44,967 bases of DNA from the NCBI RefSeq assembly GCF_028688795.1, contig NZ_JAQTXM010000035.1, positions 1-44,967 on the forward strand. The letters run 5' to 3'. The DNA is from Rhodoferax sp. (lineage in GTDB: Bacteria > Pseudomonadota > Gammaproteobacteria > Burkholderiales > Burkholderiaceae_C). Positions 1-8,179 of the stretch are shown here, in pieces. The notes under the pieces are model-generated. The model ran no database searches. It was not told the origin of the DNA and saw only the letters and a program-made list of their open reading frames with translations. Made by a program: the position numbers and the translations under genes. The stretch's first letter is position 1. Each line of letters begins with the position of its first letter.

Positions 1-127
1 AAGTCAGGGGATAGCCAAAACCAGCAATTCAGTACACTTGTCCACAGTTGCCAATTCAAAATTCGGCAACACGCCCTGGCTCAATATTGAATCGGCAGGG
101 TGGCTCAATATTCAATCGGCGCTGACA
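1..127 (-). mobile_element. End of an IS21-like insertion sequence (partial)
   Basis: Read on the minus strand, the element would start at base 127 with TGTCAGCGCC and run leftwards out of the window. Its start is followed by two copies of a motif containing GATTSAATATTGAGCCA at a 24-base period. A TGT start followed by spaced terminal repeats is the architecture of IS21-family ends (established knowledge); the family assignment is from memory of such ends and not from a search. The start coincides with the point where the small reading frame at 105-242 loses its apparent native sequence. No transposase (istA/istB) is inside the window, so the size and state of the element are unknown. Confidence 0.5.
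77..124. repeat. Two tandem 24-bp terminal repeats
   Basis: Bases 77-100 and 101-124 share tggctcaatatt, then one g/c difference, then aatcggc. The rest of each unit differs (aggg versus gctg). A looser third copy may sit around 44-70. Such repeats are likely transposase-binding sites of the IS-like end at 1-127. Confidence 0.75.
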
Positions 128-242
128 GACCAACACCAAGCAGAGCCATAGTCAGGTCAGTGAGAACCACCGGCTTTGTGTTGTTGATCGTGATTTGCAG
201 CTTGTCGTTGAAATCGAGCTCAATAATGTTGTTGGTTGCCAT
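105..242 (-). pseudogene. Truncated N-terminal fragment of an unknown gene after tnsB
   Basis: A 45-codon frame starts with ATG at 242 and stops at 105. It begins MATNNIIELDFNDKLQITIN and continues with a plausible folded-protein sequence (KPVVLTDLTMALLGVGL). The last few codons and the stop lie in the IS21-like end, so the native gene appears cut after about 40 codons. A weak GGGAAAT precedes the ATG. It does not look like the start of a TnsC AAA+ ATPase and I do not recognise its family. It could be transposon cargo. The 122 bases between it and tnsB hold only short frames with no recognisable product. Confidence 0.45.
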
Positions 243-364
243 GATTTCCCGTTGTTGTGTTTATTTGTGGGCAAAAAGTTCGAGCCGCCCGGGCACGCAG
301 TAAGCGCCGCGAAGCGGTATCCTGCTGCTGTGTGTACTTGCCGAGCGAAATGCCATGTTTAGGA

Positions 365-2488
365 TCAAAAGTTGAACATGTCGTCGTCGTCATCTTCCTC
401 TTGAGCCTCGGCAACGGTTCTAAACAGCTTCGAACCCGTGGCGTTTTTGGTGACGTCATTGTCCGCAGCCGGTTTGGCAGGTGCCCAGATGTCAAGATCA
501 CCATCGGAGTTTAAGACTTGCATTTCTGTATCTGGCGCGGCAATGGAGGGTTTGAGCGGTCGGTCCCTAGCTGCTGCTGTTGTGTTCATCATGTTGACGG
601 CGGCAAGCCGTCGCTCTTTTCGCCCAAGCATCTGTTGATCGTCAATACGATTGAGCAATTTATGGAGACTGGTCTCCAGTTCTTTTTGGTTGTTTTTGTT
701 TCCGCCATTCTGAATGACCAACGCCTTCGCATAGCTGACGGTCATTTCATTGAAGGGACGATGAATCGGGCCCATTCCAGTCCAGTGAAGCTCATGCCAT
801 TGGTTCAACGTGTGGTCGTAAAAGGCTACAAACGTCCTGTCCCGGGGGTCATAACGGATGGGCCATTTGCCATTTTGAGCGTGGTATGGAGATGTCTGAT
901 CACGGAAATCATTCAAAATGTCGCCGTCATAGCGCAAGCCTCTTAGGTCGATGCCATAGTGCTGAATGGTTCGCCAATCCGTTGGTAGCAGCTCGTAGTA
1001 CAAGTTCTTATCGGGGACAACATAGAGAAAGCCTGCCCTGGCAATTCCTTCCTCGAACATATGATTGGGGCTAATGTGCAAGTGGGGGACGTTTGGCAGT
1101 GACAGCCCGTCATGATGCTTGGGCTGCCAGTAGGTCGCCACCCATTCTGCGAATTTCATTTCGATTTCATCGAGAAACCAAAATGCTTTTTCGCCCGGAT
1201 CGCTTCCTCGTGACCAGACGTCTGGACCTTTGTAACCATCCAAATTTAGGACAAAACTTTCGCGGATAGTCTTGAAAATCCTTTCAACATGAGCCTTGTC
1301 TGTTGGGGTGTACGGCCTCGCTATAAACAAATTGATGCCAAGGTAGTTACAAGCACTGGAGAACGCTTCGGAAAGAAACACGCGGCCTCGATCAACGATC
1401 ACGGATTCTGGGTGAATAAAAGGAATGGCTGCAAGTGGCGATCCAGGTGCGTCATCACCAACCTCAACAACGATGCTCTCGGGAATGCCAATATATGCAA
1501 ACTTTGTGGTTTCGGCCCAGTCATAACCTTTGAATTTGGGCTTGATCATGTCTGCCAATAGAAACGCAGCATCCACCGCTTTGGTGCCCCTGGGGGTAAA
1601 TCGCCAAGCCACCAGGGACCGTGTAAAAAGGTCAAGCGCGATGGTTAACTCAACTGGGATCCACTCGAATGAGTACGGATCCATGGCGTAGGCATCCAGT
1701 GGGGTGGAGTCGATCAAAACCATCTCTCCTGGTCTTGTGGCCACAAAGTGTGAGTACGGTTTGTCTGGTCTATTTGAGATGCTTCGACGCTGTTTGGCCG
1801 CACCTTTGAGCCCGACACCCTTTGTCAACTCTTTCAGCCTACGGTTGAAAGTGGCCTCTGATGGCAATGAAATATCTTCGTTGGGGTACTGTGCCTTTAG
1901 TTCGCGTTCAACAAGTCGGCGGATTCGATTGTTGGTGGTATTCGATACATCAACAAGTGAGTCAGTAACCATAAAAATGGCTTTCTGAATGCGGTCATCA
2001 AGCTTTGCAGTGCCCAGTTTGGACTTTCGGCCATCCAGCAAACCATGCAGACCATGGTTTTCATAAGATTTTTTTTGATTCCACAGTGTTCGTAAACTAA
2101 CCTTGAGTTCATTCGCCTTTAATTCAAATCTGGACCGCATCGTAGTGGCTACGGAGTCATATCCTGCTCTTGGTTCACCTGGCAGTGCGTCAGCCTCTGT
2201 ACCAGATCGATACCCGGTCATTGCTTCCATTAAGTGAGCAGCCAATTCTTTGATGGCCTTCAGTTCAGCGTTAGAAACGCCCTCAATAAAAATTGGCACC
2301 ACCTCATCGTCAACTCGTCCGATTAGTTTGAACGAATCGGACGTGACGAGATGTCTCAGCCCTATCCTGATGACTTCGCCTTGATTGGAGCGCATAACAA
2401 TTACCGAACCAGCGAACCCTTCAACAACATAGGCTGTAGCCTCAAACTCGATTTCGGCGCCAATGGTAAGTTTGGGCATTTTCATCAT
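365..2488 (-). CDS. tnsB: TnsB-like DDE transposase of a Tn7-like element
   Basis: This 707-residue protein is the strand-transfer subunit of a Tn7-like transposase, which binds the element ends and joins the 3' ends to target DNA. The RNase H-fold catalytic triad is visible as D260 (MVLIDSTPLD), D366 (VIVDRGRVF) and E402 (KAHVERIF), with 35 residues between the second D and the E, as is usual. Residues 110-240 hold the predicted helix-turn-helix DNA-binding part. The C-terminus ends in the acidic-aromatic run DDDDDMFNF, a kind of tail that TnsB/MuA-type transposases use to contact their ATPase partner. The gene starts at the first of two adjacent ATGs, 43 bases after tnsA on the same strand. 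Base composition is visibly more AT-rich than the neighbouring chromosome. No tnsC follows within the window. Confidence 0.9.
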   Translation of the reverse strand: MMKMPKLTIGAEIEFEATAYVVEGFAGSVIVMRSNQGEVIRIGLRHLVTSDSFKLIGRVDDEVVPIFIEGVSNAELKAIKELAAHLMEAMTGYRSGTEADALPGEPRAGYDSVATTMRSRFELKANELKVSLRTLWNQKKSYENHGLHGLLDGRKSKLGTAKLDDRIQKAIFMVTDSLVDVSNTTNNRIRRLVERELKAQYPNEDISLPSEATFNRRLKELTKGVGLKGAAKQRRSISNRPDKPYSHFVATRPGEMVLIDSTPLDAYAMDPYSFEWIPVELTIALDLFTRSLVAWRFTPRGTKAVDAAFLLADMIKPKFKGYDWAETTKFAYIGIPESIVVEVGDDAPGSPLAAIPFIHPESVIVDRGRVFLSEAFSSACNYLGINLFIARPYTPTDKAHVERIFKTIRESFVLNLDGYKGPDVWSRGSDPGEKAFWFLDEIEMKFAEWVATYWQPKHHDGLSLPNVPHLHISPNHMFEEGIARAGFLYVVPDKNLYYELLPTDWRTIQHYGIDLRGLRYDGDILNDFRDQTSPYHAQNGKWPIRYDPRDRTFVAFYDHTLNQWHELHWTGMGPIHRPFNEMTVSYAKALVIQNGGNKNNQKELETSLHKLLNRIDDQQMLGRKERRLAAVNMMNTTAAARDRPLKPSIAAPDTEMQVLNSDGDLDIWAPAKPAADNDVTKNATGSKLFRTVAEAQEEDDDDDMFNF

Positions 2489-2531
2489 GGCGGGTCCTGC
2501 TTGGTTGTCGAGAGCATCTTTGGTGATGGTG

Positions 2532-3254
2532 TTAGGCCGCTAACCAAACTTCGGATTTATTGGTTAAGAGGGAGCGTGTATCAAAGTCGAGCTGTCGTTT
2601 CCACATTAAGAAAAAAAGCACGGGGCGCACCAAGGCTTCAGGTCCAAGATCAGCTAAAAGGTCTTGAATCGATTGACGTTTAGACGCTTTGTCAATGATC
2701 GGTGCAGCGAAGTCATTGAATTTGGCTGGAATTCGGCGATAACCAGCAAGCCAGTTCAAGTTGGCCAAAAAGATGGGATTTGGTTCGCTCAGGGTTACAT
2801 ACGCCCAGCCAAAGGCTTCGCACAACTCGGTACAAGCTTTGAATGACCTCTGGTTGAGTGGCTTTTCTACATGGCGTCTTGGCTTGACATTGACCAAGAG
2901 TCGTTTCCCACCTTCTAGCCATACCAAAAAATCCGGGATGTGGCGTCTGCGCTCCCCGTCTGATTTGAAGTGCAAGCAGAACGGTTGTGGAAGGATAGCC
3001 TTGATTTTTTGACTGAAATCAAGCTGTTTAAGGATAAACATCTCAAGCCGGCTCTCATACCAAACCAGTTCATTCACCTGCGACACCCAGAAGAATCCGG
3101 GGATGTGCTTTTGAGTCTTGTGAACACCGGGCACCCTGAAAAGCGCCAGCTCACTTCGTTCGAACTTAGTGATTAACGCAATCTCTCGCTTCTGGATAAG
3201 TTCTCCAGAAGCAAGAATGAGCGAAATCAGCTGTTCGTCGTGGCCAGTACCCAT
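2532..3254 (-). CDS. tnsA: TnsA-like endonuclease of a Tn7-like element
   Basis: This 240-residue protein is of TnsA type, the restriction-enzyme-fold subunit that nicks the 5' ends of a Tn7-like transposon so that it moves by cut-and-paste. The PD-(D/E)XK core can be followed: YESRLE (E67/E71), then RRHIPDFLVWLEGGKRLLVN with D108, then VKP with K124. The C-terminal half (about 140-240) would be the winged-helix part that contacts TnsC in Tn7. It is the first gene inside the transposon end and reads inward, the order seen in Tn7 (tnsA next to the right end, then tnsB). The length is close to that of Tn7 TnsA. Confidence 0.88.
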   Translation of the reverse strand: MGTGHDEQLISLILASGELIQKREIALITKFERSELALFRVPGVHKTQKHIPGFFWVSQVNELVWYESRLEMFILKQLDFSQKIKAILPQPFCLHFKSDGERRRHIPDFLVWLEGGKRLLVNVKPRRHVEKPLNQRSFKACTELCEAFGWAYVTLSEPNPIFLANLNWLAGYRRIPAKFNDFAAPIIDKASKRQSIQDLLADLGPEALVRPVLFFLMWKRQLDFDTRSLLTNKSEVWLAA

Positions 3255-3295
3255 GACACCTCATCCGTTAAAGAGGTGGGGAGTCTATCAGGTTC

Positions 3296-3381
3296 GGTGC
3301 AAAATAGTGATTGGATTTGACTTTAGTGCAAAGTAGGTGCAAACTATAGTGATTCGCTGCAATGTATATTGAGTCCCTACA
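3296..3381. mobile_element. Terminal TnsB-binding array and end of the Tn7-like transposon
   Basis: Four related motifs with core TGCAA occur on the plus strand at 3296 (ggtgcaaaatagtgattgg), 3325 (agtgcaaagtagg), 3336 (ggtgcaaactatagtgattc) and 3356 (gctgcaatgtatattgag). Read inward on the minus strand, the outermost base is probably 3381, giving a start of TGTAGGGACTCAATATACAT; TGT/ACA tips are typical for this transposase group. Bases 3382-3386 (atacc) would be one copy of a 5-bp target duplication. The other end is outside the window, so the boundary is inferred. Confidence 0.7.
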
Positions 3382-3390
3382 ATACCAGCA

Positions 3391-4605
3391 TCAAACCACC
3401 TGTCCCAATTTGAAGATGGGCAGGTACATGGCGACCACAATGCCGCCAATCACGGTGCCCAGAATGACGATGATGATGGGCTCCATCAGGCTGGAAATAC
3501 CGGCCACCATGTCGTCCACCTCGGACTCGTAGAAGTCGGCCGCTTTGCCCAGCATGTGGTCAATCGAGCCGGATTCTTCACCAATGGCGCACATTTGCAG
3601 CACCATGCTGGGAAACAGGTTGGCATTGGTCATGGCCGCCGTGAGCGCTGTGCCGGTTGACACTTCCTGCTGGATTTTGAGCGTGGCTGACTCGTATACC
3701 CAGTTGCCAGAGGCGCCGCCCACCGAGTCCAGCGCTTCCACCAGTGGCACACCGGCGGCAAACATGGTGGACAGGGTGCGCGTCCAGCGTGCGGTGCATG
3801 ATTTGTCGACCAGCACGCCAAAAATCGGCATTTTCAGCAACAGGCGGTCCATGACCTGCTGCATCTTGACGTTGCGTCGCCAAGCCTGCATGAAAAAGTA
3901 GAAGCCGCCACCAATGCCGCCAAAAATCAGCCACCAATAGCTCACAAAAATTTCACTGATGGCAATCACCACCAGCGTGGGGCCGGGCAGGTCAGCGCCA
4001 AAGTTGGAAAACACCTCTTTGAACGCCGGCACGACAAAAATCATGATCACTGCCGTGACCACAAAGGCCACCACCAGCACCGAGATCGGGTACATCAGGG
4101 CACTTTTGATCTTGGACTTCATGGCCTCGGTCTTTTCCATGTAGACCGCCAAGCGGTCCAGCAGCTGGTCCAGAATACCGGCAGCTTCACCAGCCTCGAC
4201 CAGGTTGCAGTACAACGCGTCAAAGTACAGCGGGTATTTGCGAAAGGCCACCGAGAGCGATGTGCCAGTTTCGACATCGGTGCGAATGTCGTTGAGCAGC
4301 CGGGTCACGCTGGGGTTGGGGTTGCCCCGGCCCACAATGTCAAACGCCTGCAACAGCGGCACACCGGCTTTCATCATGGTGGCCAGCTGGCGCGTGAAAA
4401 TGGCCATGTCTTTGGGCTTGATGCGCTTGCCGGCACTCATGCGCCGTTTTTTGATTTTGCTCGGCATCACACCCTGGCGGCGCAGGGACGACTTGACCTG
4501 GTTCTCGCCGCCAGCGCGAATCTCGCCGCGCACTTGTTTGCCGTTGCGGTCTTTGCCTTCCCATTCAAAGACAAATTCTTTGGGTTTTGACTTGTCAGTG
4601 GCCAT
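3391..4605 (-). CDS. pilC: Type IV pilus inner-membrane platform protein PilC
   Basis: PilC is the polytopic inner-membrane platform on which the PilB ATPase drives pilin polymerisation. The 404 residues show the GspF/PilC architecture: an N-terminal ARAxG-type segment (FEWEGKDRNGKQVRGEI), two homologous cytoplasmic helical domains starting around FTRQLATMMKAGVPLLQAFD and RTLSTMFAAGVPLVEALD, and membrane segments after each. The C-terminus MYLPIFKLGQVV is the family's usual ending, so the gene is complete despite the transposon end 9 bp beyond its stop. It lies 18 bp downstream of pilB and is surely cotranscribed. The prepilin peptidase gene pilD, which usually follows, is not seen here. Confidence 0.96.
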   Translation of the reverse strand: MATDKSKPKEFVFEWEGKDRNGKQVRGEIRAGGENQVKSSLRRQGVMPSKIKKRRMSAGKRIKPKDMAIFTRQLATMMKAGVPLLQAFDIVGRGNPNPSVTRLLNDIRTDVETGTSLSVAFRKYPLYFDALYCNLVEAGEAAGILDQLLDRLAVYMEKTEAMKSKIKSALMYPISVLVVAFVVTAVIMIFVVPAFKEVFSNFGADLPGPTLVVIAISEIFVSYWWLIFGGIGGGFYFFMQAWRRNVKMQQVMDRLLLKMPIFGVLVDKSCTARWTRTLSTMFAAGVPLVEALDSVGGASGNWVYESATLKIQQEVSTGTALTAAMTNANLFPSMVLQMCAIGEESGSIDHMLGKAADFYESEVDDMVAGISSLMEPIIIVILGTVIGGIVVAMYLPIFKLGQVV

Positions 4606-4623
4606 GGTGTTCGGGTCCCTTGA

Positions 4624-6357
4624 TTATTCGTTGCTGACGTTCAGCACTTCTTCGAGTGAGGTCAGTCCCATTTTGACTTTGTGCAAACCGGCGTCGCGCA
4701 GACTGCGCACGCCCTCGCGCTTGGCCTGCTCACCGATTTCCAGGGCGCTGCCATCGCGCAAGATGATGCGCTGGATTTCATCGCTGATGGGCATCACCTG
4801 GTAAAGCCCGACGCGGCCCTTGTAGCCGTTGTTGCAGGCGCTGCAGCCCACCGGGTGGTAGGGTTTCCAGCTACCGTCCAGCTCATCAGGTTTGAAGCCG
4901 GCGGCGAGCAGTGCCTTGTCAGGAATGTTGATGACTTTTTTGCAAGCAGGGCACAGGCGGCGCGCCAGGCGCTGGGCGGTGATCAAAATCACGCTGGACG
5001 CCACGTTGAACGGCGCCACACCCATGTTGCGCATGCGCACCAGGGTGGATGGCGCGTCATTGGTGTGCAAGGTTGATAGCACCAGGTGACCGGTTTGGGC
5101 CGCCTTGATGGCAATATCTGCCGTTTCAAGGTCGCGAATTTCACCCACCATGATGATGTCTGGGTCTTGCCGCAGGAACGCTCTTAGCGCCACGGCAAAG
5201 GTCAGCCCAGCCTTGTCGTTCACATTGACCTGGTTGACGCCGGGCAGGTTGATTTCAGAAGGGTCTTCGGCCGTGGCAATGTTCACGCCGGGCTTGTTGA
5301 GCAGGTTCAGGCAGGTGTAGAGCGACACGGTTTTGCCTGAGCCGGTTGGGCCCGTGACCAAAATCATGCCGTAGGGCCGGGAGATGGCCTGCATCAGGCG
5401 CTCTTTTTCCACTGGCTCGTAGCCTAGCGCGTCAATGCCCAGTTTGGCGCTGTTCGGGTCCAGGATACGGATCACGATTTTTTCGCCAAACAGCGTGGGC
5501 AGGGTGCTGACGCGGAAATCGATCATTCGGTCGGGGCCGATCTTGAGCTTCATCTTGCCGTCTTGTGGTACCCGCTTTTCGGAGATGTCCATGCGCGAGA
5601 TCACCTTGATGCGCGAGGCCAGTTTGTCCTTGATGGCAATCGGGGGCGAGGCAATTTCGCGCAGCTCGCCGTCAATGCGAAAGCGCACCCGGTAGTTGTG
5701 CTCATAGGGCTCAAAGTGCAAATCGGAGGCGCGCATGGTGAAGGCGTCAATCAGCATCTTGTGCAGGAACTTGACCACTGGCGCGTCGTCGACCTCAGAG
5801 CTGGTCATGGCCACGTCGTCACCGGCGGGCTCGGCCGCCAGCTCATCAAATTCAAAGTCGGTGCCGACGATGTTTTCGATCGATTCGGTGGCTGAGGCCG
5901 AGTTGGTTGACACCAGTTTGAGCAGCTTGTCGTATTCGGCAATGACCCAGTCGACCGTCAGCTGGGTCGAGAACTTGATTCTTTCCGCTGCCTTGTGATC
6001 GGTTGGGTCGGCGGTGGCCACAATCAGGCGGTTTTGCCGCTTGCCCAGCACCACCAAGCGGTAATCCTGGCAAATCTTGTTGTCCAGCAAGCCCTTGGGC
6101 AAGCGTTGCGGGTCCACGGCGGCGAGGTCAATTTGCGGGGCGCCAAACGCCAACGACAAGGTGTGCGCCAAATCGGTGGCCGACACCGCGCCCGAGCCGG
6201 TGAGCTCGGCGATAAAGCTGGAGCGATTGACCTGCGCCTTGCGAAAAATGTCTTGGGCAAACTTTTGCCCAAGCTTTCCTGACATGACCAGCGTGCGCCC
6301 CAAGCCCGTTAGGGTGATGTCAGTAGCTGCGGGCAGGAACGAGTCAGGGGCATGCAT
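4624..6357 (-). CDS. pilB: Type IV pilus assembly ATPase PilB
   Basis: PilB is the cytoplasmic hexameric ATPase that powers pilus extension. The 577 residues contain an N-terminal MshEN/GspE-N-like domain, the central N2 domain (DLHFEPYEHNYRVRFRIDGE), a Walker A motif GPTGSGKT, a Walker B region (DPDIIMVGEIRD) and a His box. Two CxxC pairs (LCPACKK and GCSACNNGYKGR) form the zinc tetracysteine site of the family. The length is typical (about 570). It is the first gene of a pilB-pilC pair. The preceding 120 bases up to the histidine kinase gene could hold its promoter, but I see no clear boxes. Confidence 0.96.
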   Translation of the reverse strand: MHAPDSFLPAATDITLTGLGRTLVMSGKLGQKFAQDIFRKAQVNRSSFIAELTGSGAVSATDLAHTLSLAFGAPQIDLAAVDPQRLPKGLLDNKICQDYRLVVLGKRQNRLIVATADPTDHKAAERIKFSTQLTVDWVIAEYDKLLKLVSTNSASATESIENIVGTDFEFDELAAEPAGDDVAMTSSEVDDAPVVKFLHKMLIDAFTMRASDLHFEPYEHNYRVRFRIDGELREIASPPIAIKDKLASRIKVISRMDISEKRVPQDGKMKLKIGPDRMIDFRVSTLPTLFGEKIVIRILDPNSAKLGIDALGYEPVEKERLMQAISRPYGMILVTGPTGSGKTVSLYTCLNLLNKPGVNIATAEDPSEINLPGVNQVNVNDKAGLTFAVALRAFLRQDPDIIMVGEIRDLETADIAIKAAQTGHLVLSTLHTNDAPSTLVRMRNMGVAPFNVASSVILITAQRLARRLCPACKKVINIPDKALLAAGFKPDELDGSWKPYHPVGCSACNNGYKGRVGLYQVMPISDEIQRIILRDGSALEIGEQAKREGVRSLRDAGLHKVKMGLTSLEEVLNVSNE

Positions 6358-6480
6358 ATGGCAGGAATGTACTTGAACAGGTGTGCTGGCTGGGCGGGTG
6401 GCTGTACAGGGGTGAAAAAAACAGCGTCAGTGGCGCATACAACGTGTCATTATCCAACGCTTGCGGGCGATCTGGCAGGC

Positions 6481-8037
6481 TCAGATGTCAGGCTGGGGCG
6501 CGTGTGGTTTGAGCGGTAGCCAAACGCGCAGCGTGCTGCCGTGGCCCGGTGTGCTGTGAACCTCAATACGACCACCGTGGGCCCGCACGGTGTCATAAGC
6601 AACCGATAGCCCCAGGCCTGTGCCCTGGCCGACCTCACGGGTGGTAAAAAACGGCTCAAACAGGCGCTGTCTCACCTCTGCAGACATGCCGCAGCCGGTG
6701 TCACTGACCTCAAACCAGGCGTGTGTGGCGTCAGCACCGGTGCGCACGGTGATCTGGCCACGACCCGCGATGGCCTGCGCGGCGTTCAGCAGCAGGGCCA
6801 TCGCCACCTGGTTGATGTGGGCCACCTTGCAGGGCACCGGGGGCAACTGGTCAAATTCACGCACCATCTCAGCCTTGTCCTGAAGGCGGGGCCAAGCCAT
6901 TTGCAAGGCGTCTTCCAGGTTGGCATTCAGGTCGGTCAACTGCCACGCCACTTTGTCAACTTGTGAAAAGCTGGTGAGCTGTGCCACCAGCGTCTTGACA
7001 CGTTTGAGGCCGTCTTGCGACTCCTGAAATAGATCGCCAAGGTCTTCTTTGATGAAGTCGATGTCGGCTGCGGCAAAGTCGGCCGCCGTGGCACGCCCGG
7101 CGCGGCTGGCTTCCAGCAGTTGCATCAAGTTGTCGGTGTAGTGCTTCAGGCTGCCCAGGTTGGATGTGACAAAGCCCACTGGGTTGTTGATTTCATGGGC
7201 CATGCCAGCCGCAAGTTGGCCGACTGAGGCCAGTTTCTCGGCCTGCAGCAGCTGGCGCTGTGATTCGCTCAAGGCCAGCGCCTTCTCCACCAGGTCAAAC
7301 CAGCGCCGACGTAGCAATTCCAGCAGAGCCCAGCCCGACCCGGCCACCAGCAAAAAGACCAAGCCATAGATCAGCGCGTCTTCTTGTACGTTGGCTTGCG
7401 TGGCCCGCGTAATGGGGGCGAATGGCAGCGACACGCTGATGCCACCGCGCACATCGCCCACCTTGTAGCCCTGCTTGGCGTGACAGGCCAGACACGACTG
7501 CAACACCGGGAGCGGCGCCATGTAGCGCAGGTGCCCACCTTGCGCGTCGGCTTGCACCGACATGACTTCTTTTTGGCCTTGCTCGAACAAGCTCAGGGCG
7601 CCCAACTCCCAGGCATCAGGCGCGTTGGCCGGGCGAATCGGGTGCAGGCTGGTGAGGCGGAAAACAGCGCCGCTTTGTGCGTTGGCCAGGTTGCCAATCA
7701 GACGCGTCATGTAAGCCGGGTTGACTTTGGTCAGCGCCACGCCAGTGGTGGTGAGCACGTCGCGCTGCGGGTCTTCCAGGTAGGGGTTGGGCTGGGTTTC
7801 GGGGGTAATGGGCACGTAGACGCCGCCGTGGCTGGCGTTCCAGCTGCGTGTGAGCACCACCATGTTGAACATGTTGCGTGCCCCTTCCAGGGCCACCGCA
7901 ATGCCCTGTTGGCGCATGTTCAAGGTGTGTGCGTAGAACGCGCCACCCACCACGGCCGCCCAGACCAGTAAAAAAACCAGCCACCAGCGACGCTGGCGTA
8001 TGGCAAGTGGAATGACGGCAGTGGGCGTGTGAGGCAT
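6481..8037 (-). CDS. CxxCH-containing membrane sensor histidine kinase
   Basis: This 518-residue kinase has a membrane segment at about 18-36, a periplasmic DUF3365/Tll0287-like domain, a second membrane segment at about 222-240 and a cytoplasmic kinase core. The periplasmic part contains CLACH (C182, C185, H186), a c-type haem-binding motif, followed by the family's GDxRGGISVSLP strand. The H box is AAGMAHEINNPVGF (H281). The N box is around LLLNAAQAI, and the G boxes are DTGCGM and GTGLGLSV. No receiver domain and no adjacent response-regulator gene are present. I infer that it senses redox state or a small ligand through haem; its target is unknown. The next gene on the same strand is pilB, about 120 bp away. 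Confidence 0.88.
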   Translation of the reverse strand: MPHTPTAVIPLAIRQRRWWLVFLLVWAAVVGGAFYAHTLNMRQQGIAVALEGARNMFNMVVLTRSWNASHGGVYVPITPETQPNPYLEDPQRDVLTTTGVALTKVNPAYMTRLIGNLANAQSGAVFRLTSLHPIRPANAPDAWELGALSLFEQGQKEVMSVQADAQGGHLRYMAPLPVLQSCLACHAKQGYKVGDVRGGISVSLPFAPITRATQANVQEDALIYGLVFLLVAGSGWALLELLRRRWFDLVEKALALSESQRQLLQAEKLASVGQLAAGMAHEINNPVGFVTSNLGSLKHYTDNLMQLLEASRAGRATAADFAAADIDFIKEDLGDLFQESQDGLKRVKTLVAQLTSFSQVDKVAWQLTDLNANLEDALQMAWPRLQDKAEMVREFDQLPPVPCKVAHINQVAMALLLNAAQAIAGRGQITVRTGADATHAWFEVSDTGCGMSAEVRQRLFEPFFTTREVGQGTGLGLSVAYDTVRAHGGRIEVHSTPGHGSTLRVWLPLKPHAPQPDI

Positions 8038-8094
8038 GGCGTGACGCTTTTGGAGTGCGTTATTTTCGCACTGGCGCGCTGCTTTGATCAGGCT

Positions 8095-8168
8095 TGAAAA
8101 ATATTAGCTAAATAGGCCTCTAGCCCTTTTAAATATTGCGCAAGTAGCTATATTTTTAATAGCTACCA
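8095..8168 (-). repeat. Dispersed Comamonadaceae-type repeat, copy 1
   Basis: Read on the minus strand this AT-rich stretch contains TAGCTACTTGCGC, about ten A/T bases, then AAGGGCTAGAGGCCTATTTA. It is the cleanest of seven related copies in the window (others at 12897, 20823, 28319, 29305, 35841 and 43867). It lies between the Hsp70 gene and the kinase gene. Confidence 0.75.
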
Positions 8169-8179
8169 GATGATGTTGG

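Noticed and set aside
3391..4605. pilC disrupted by the transposon
   Set aside because: The reading frame keeps the normal C-terminus and stop codon; the transposon tip is 9 bp beyond it.
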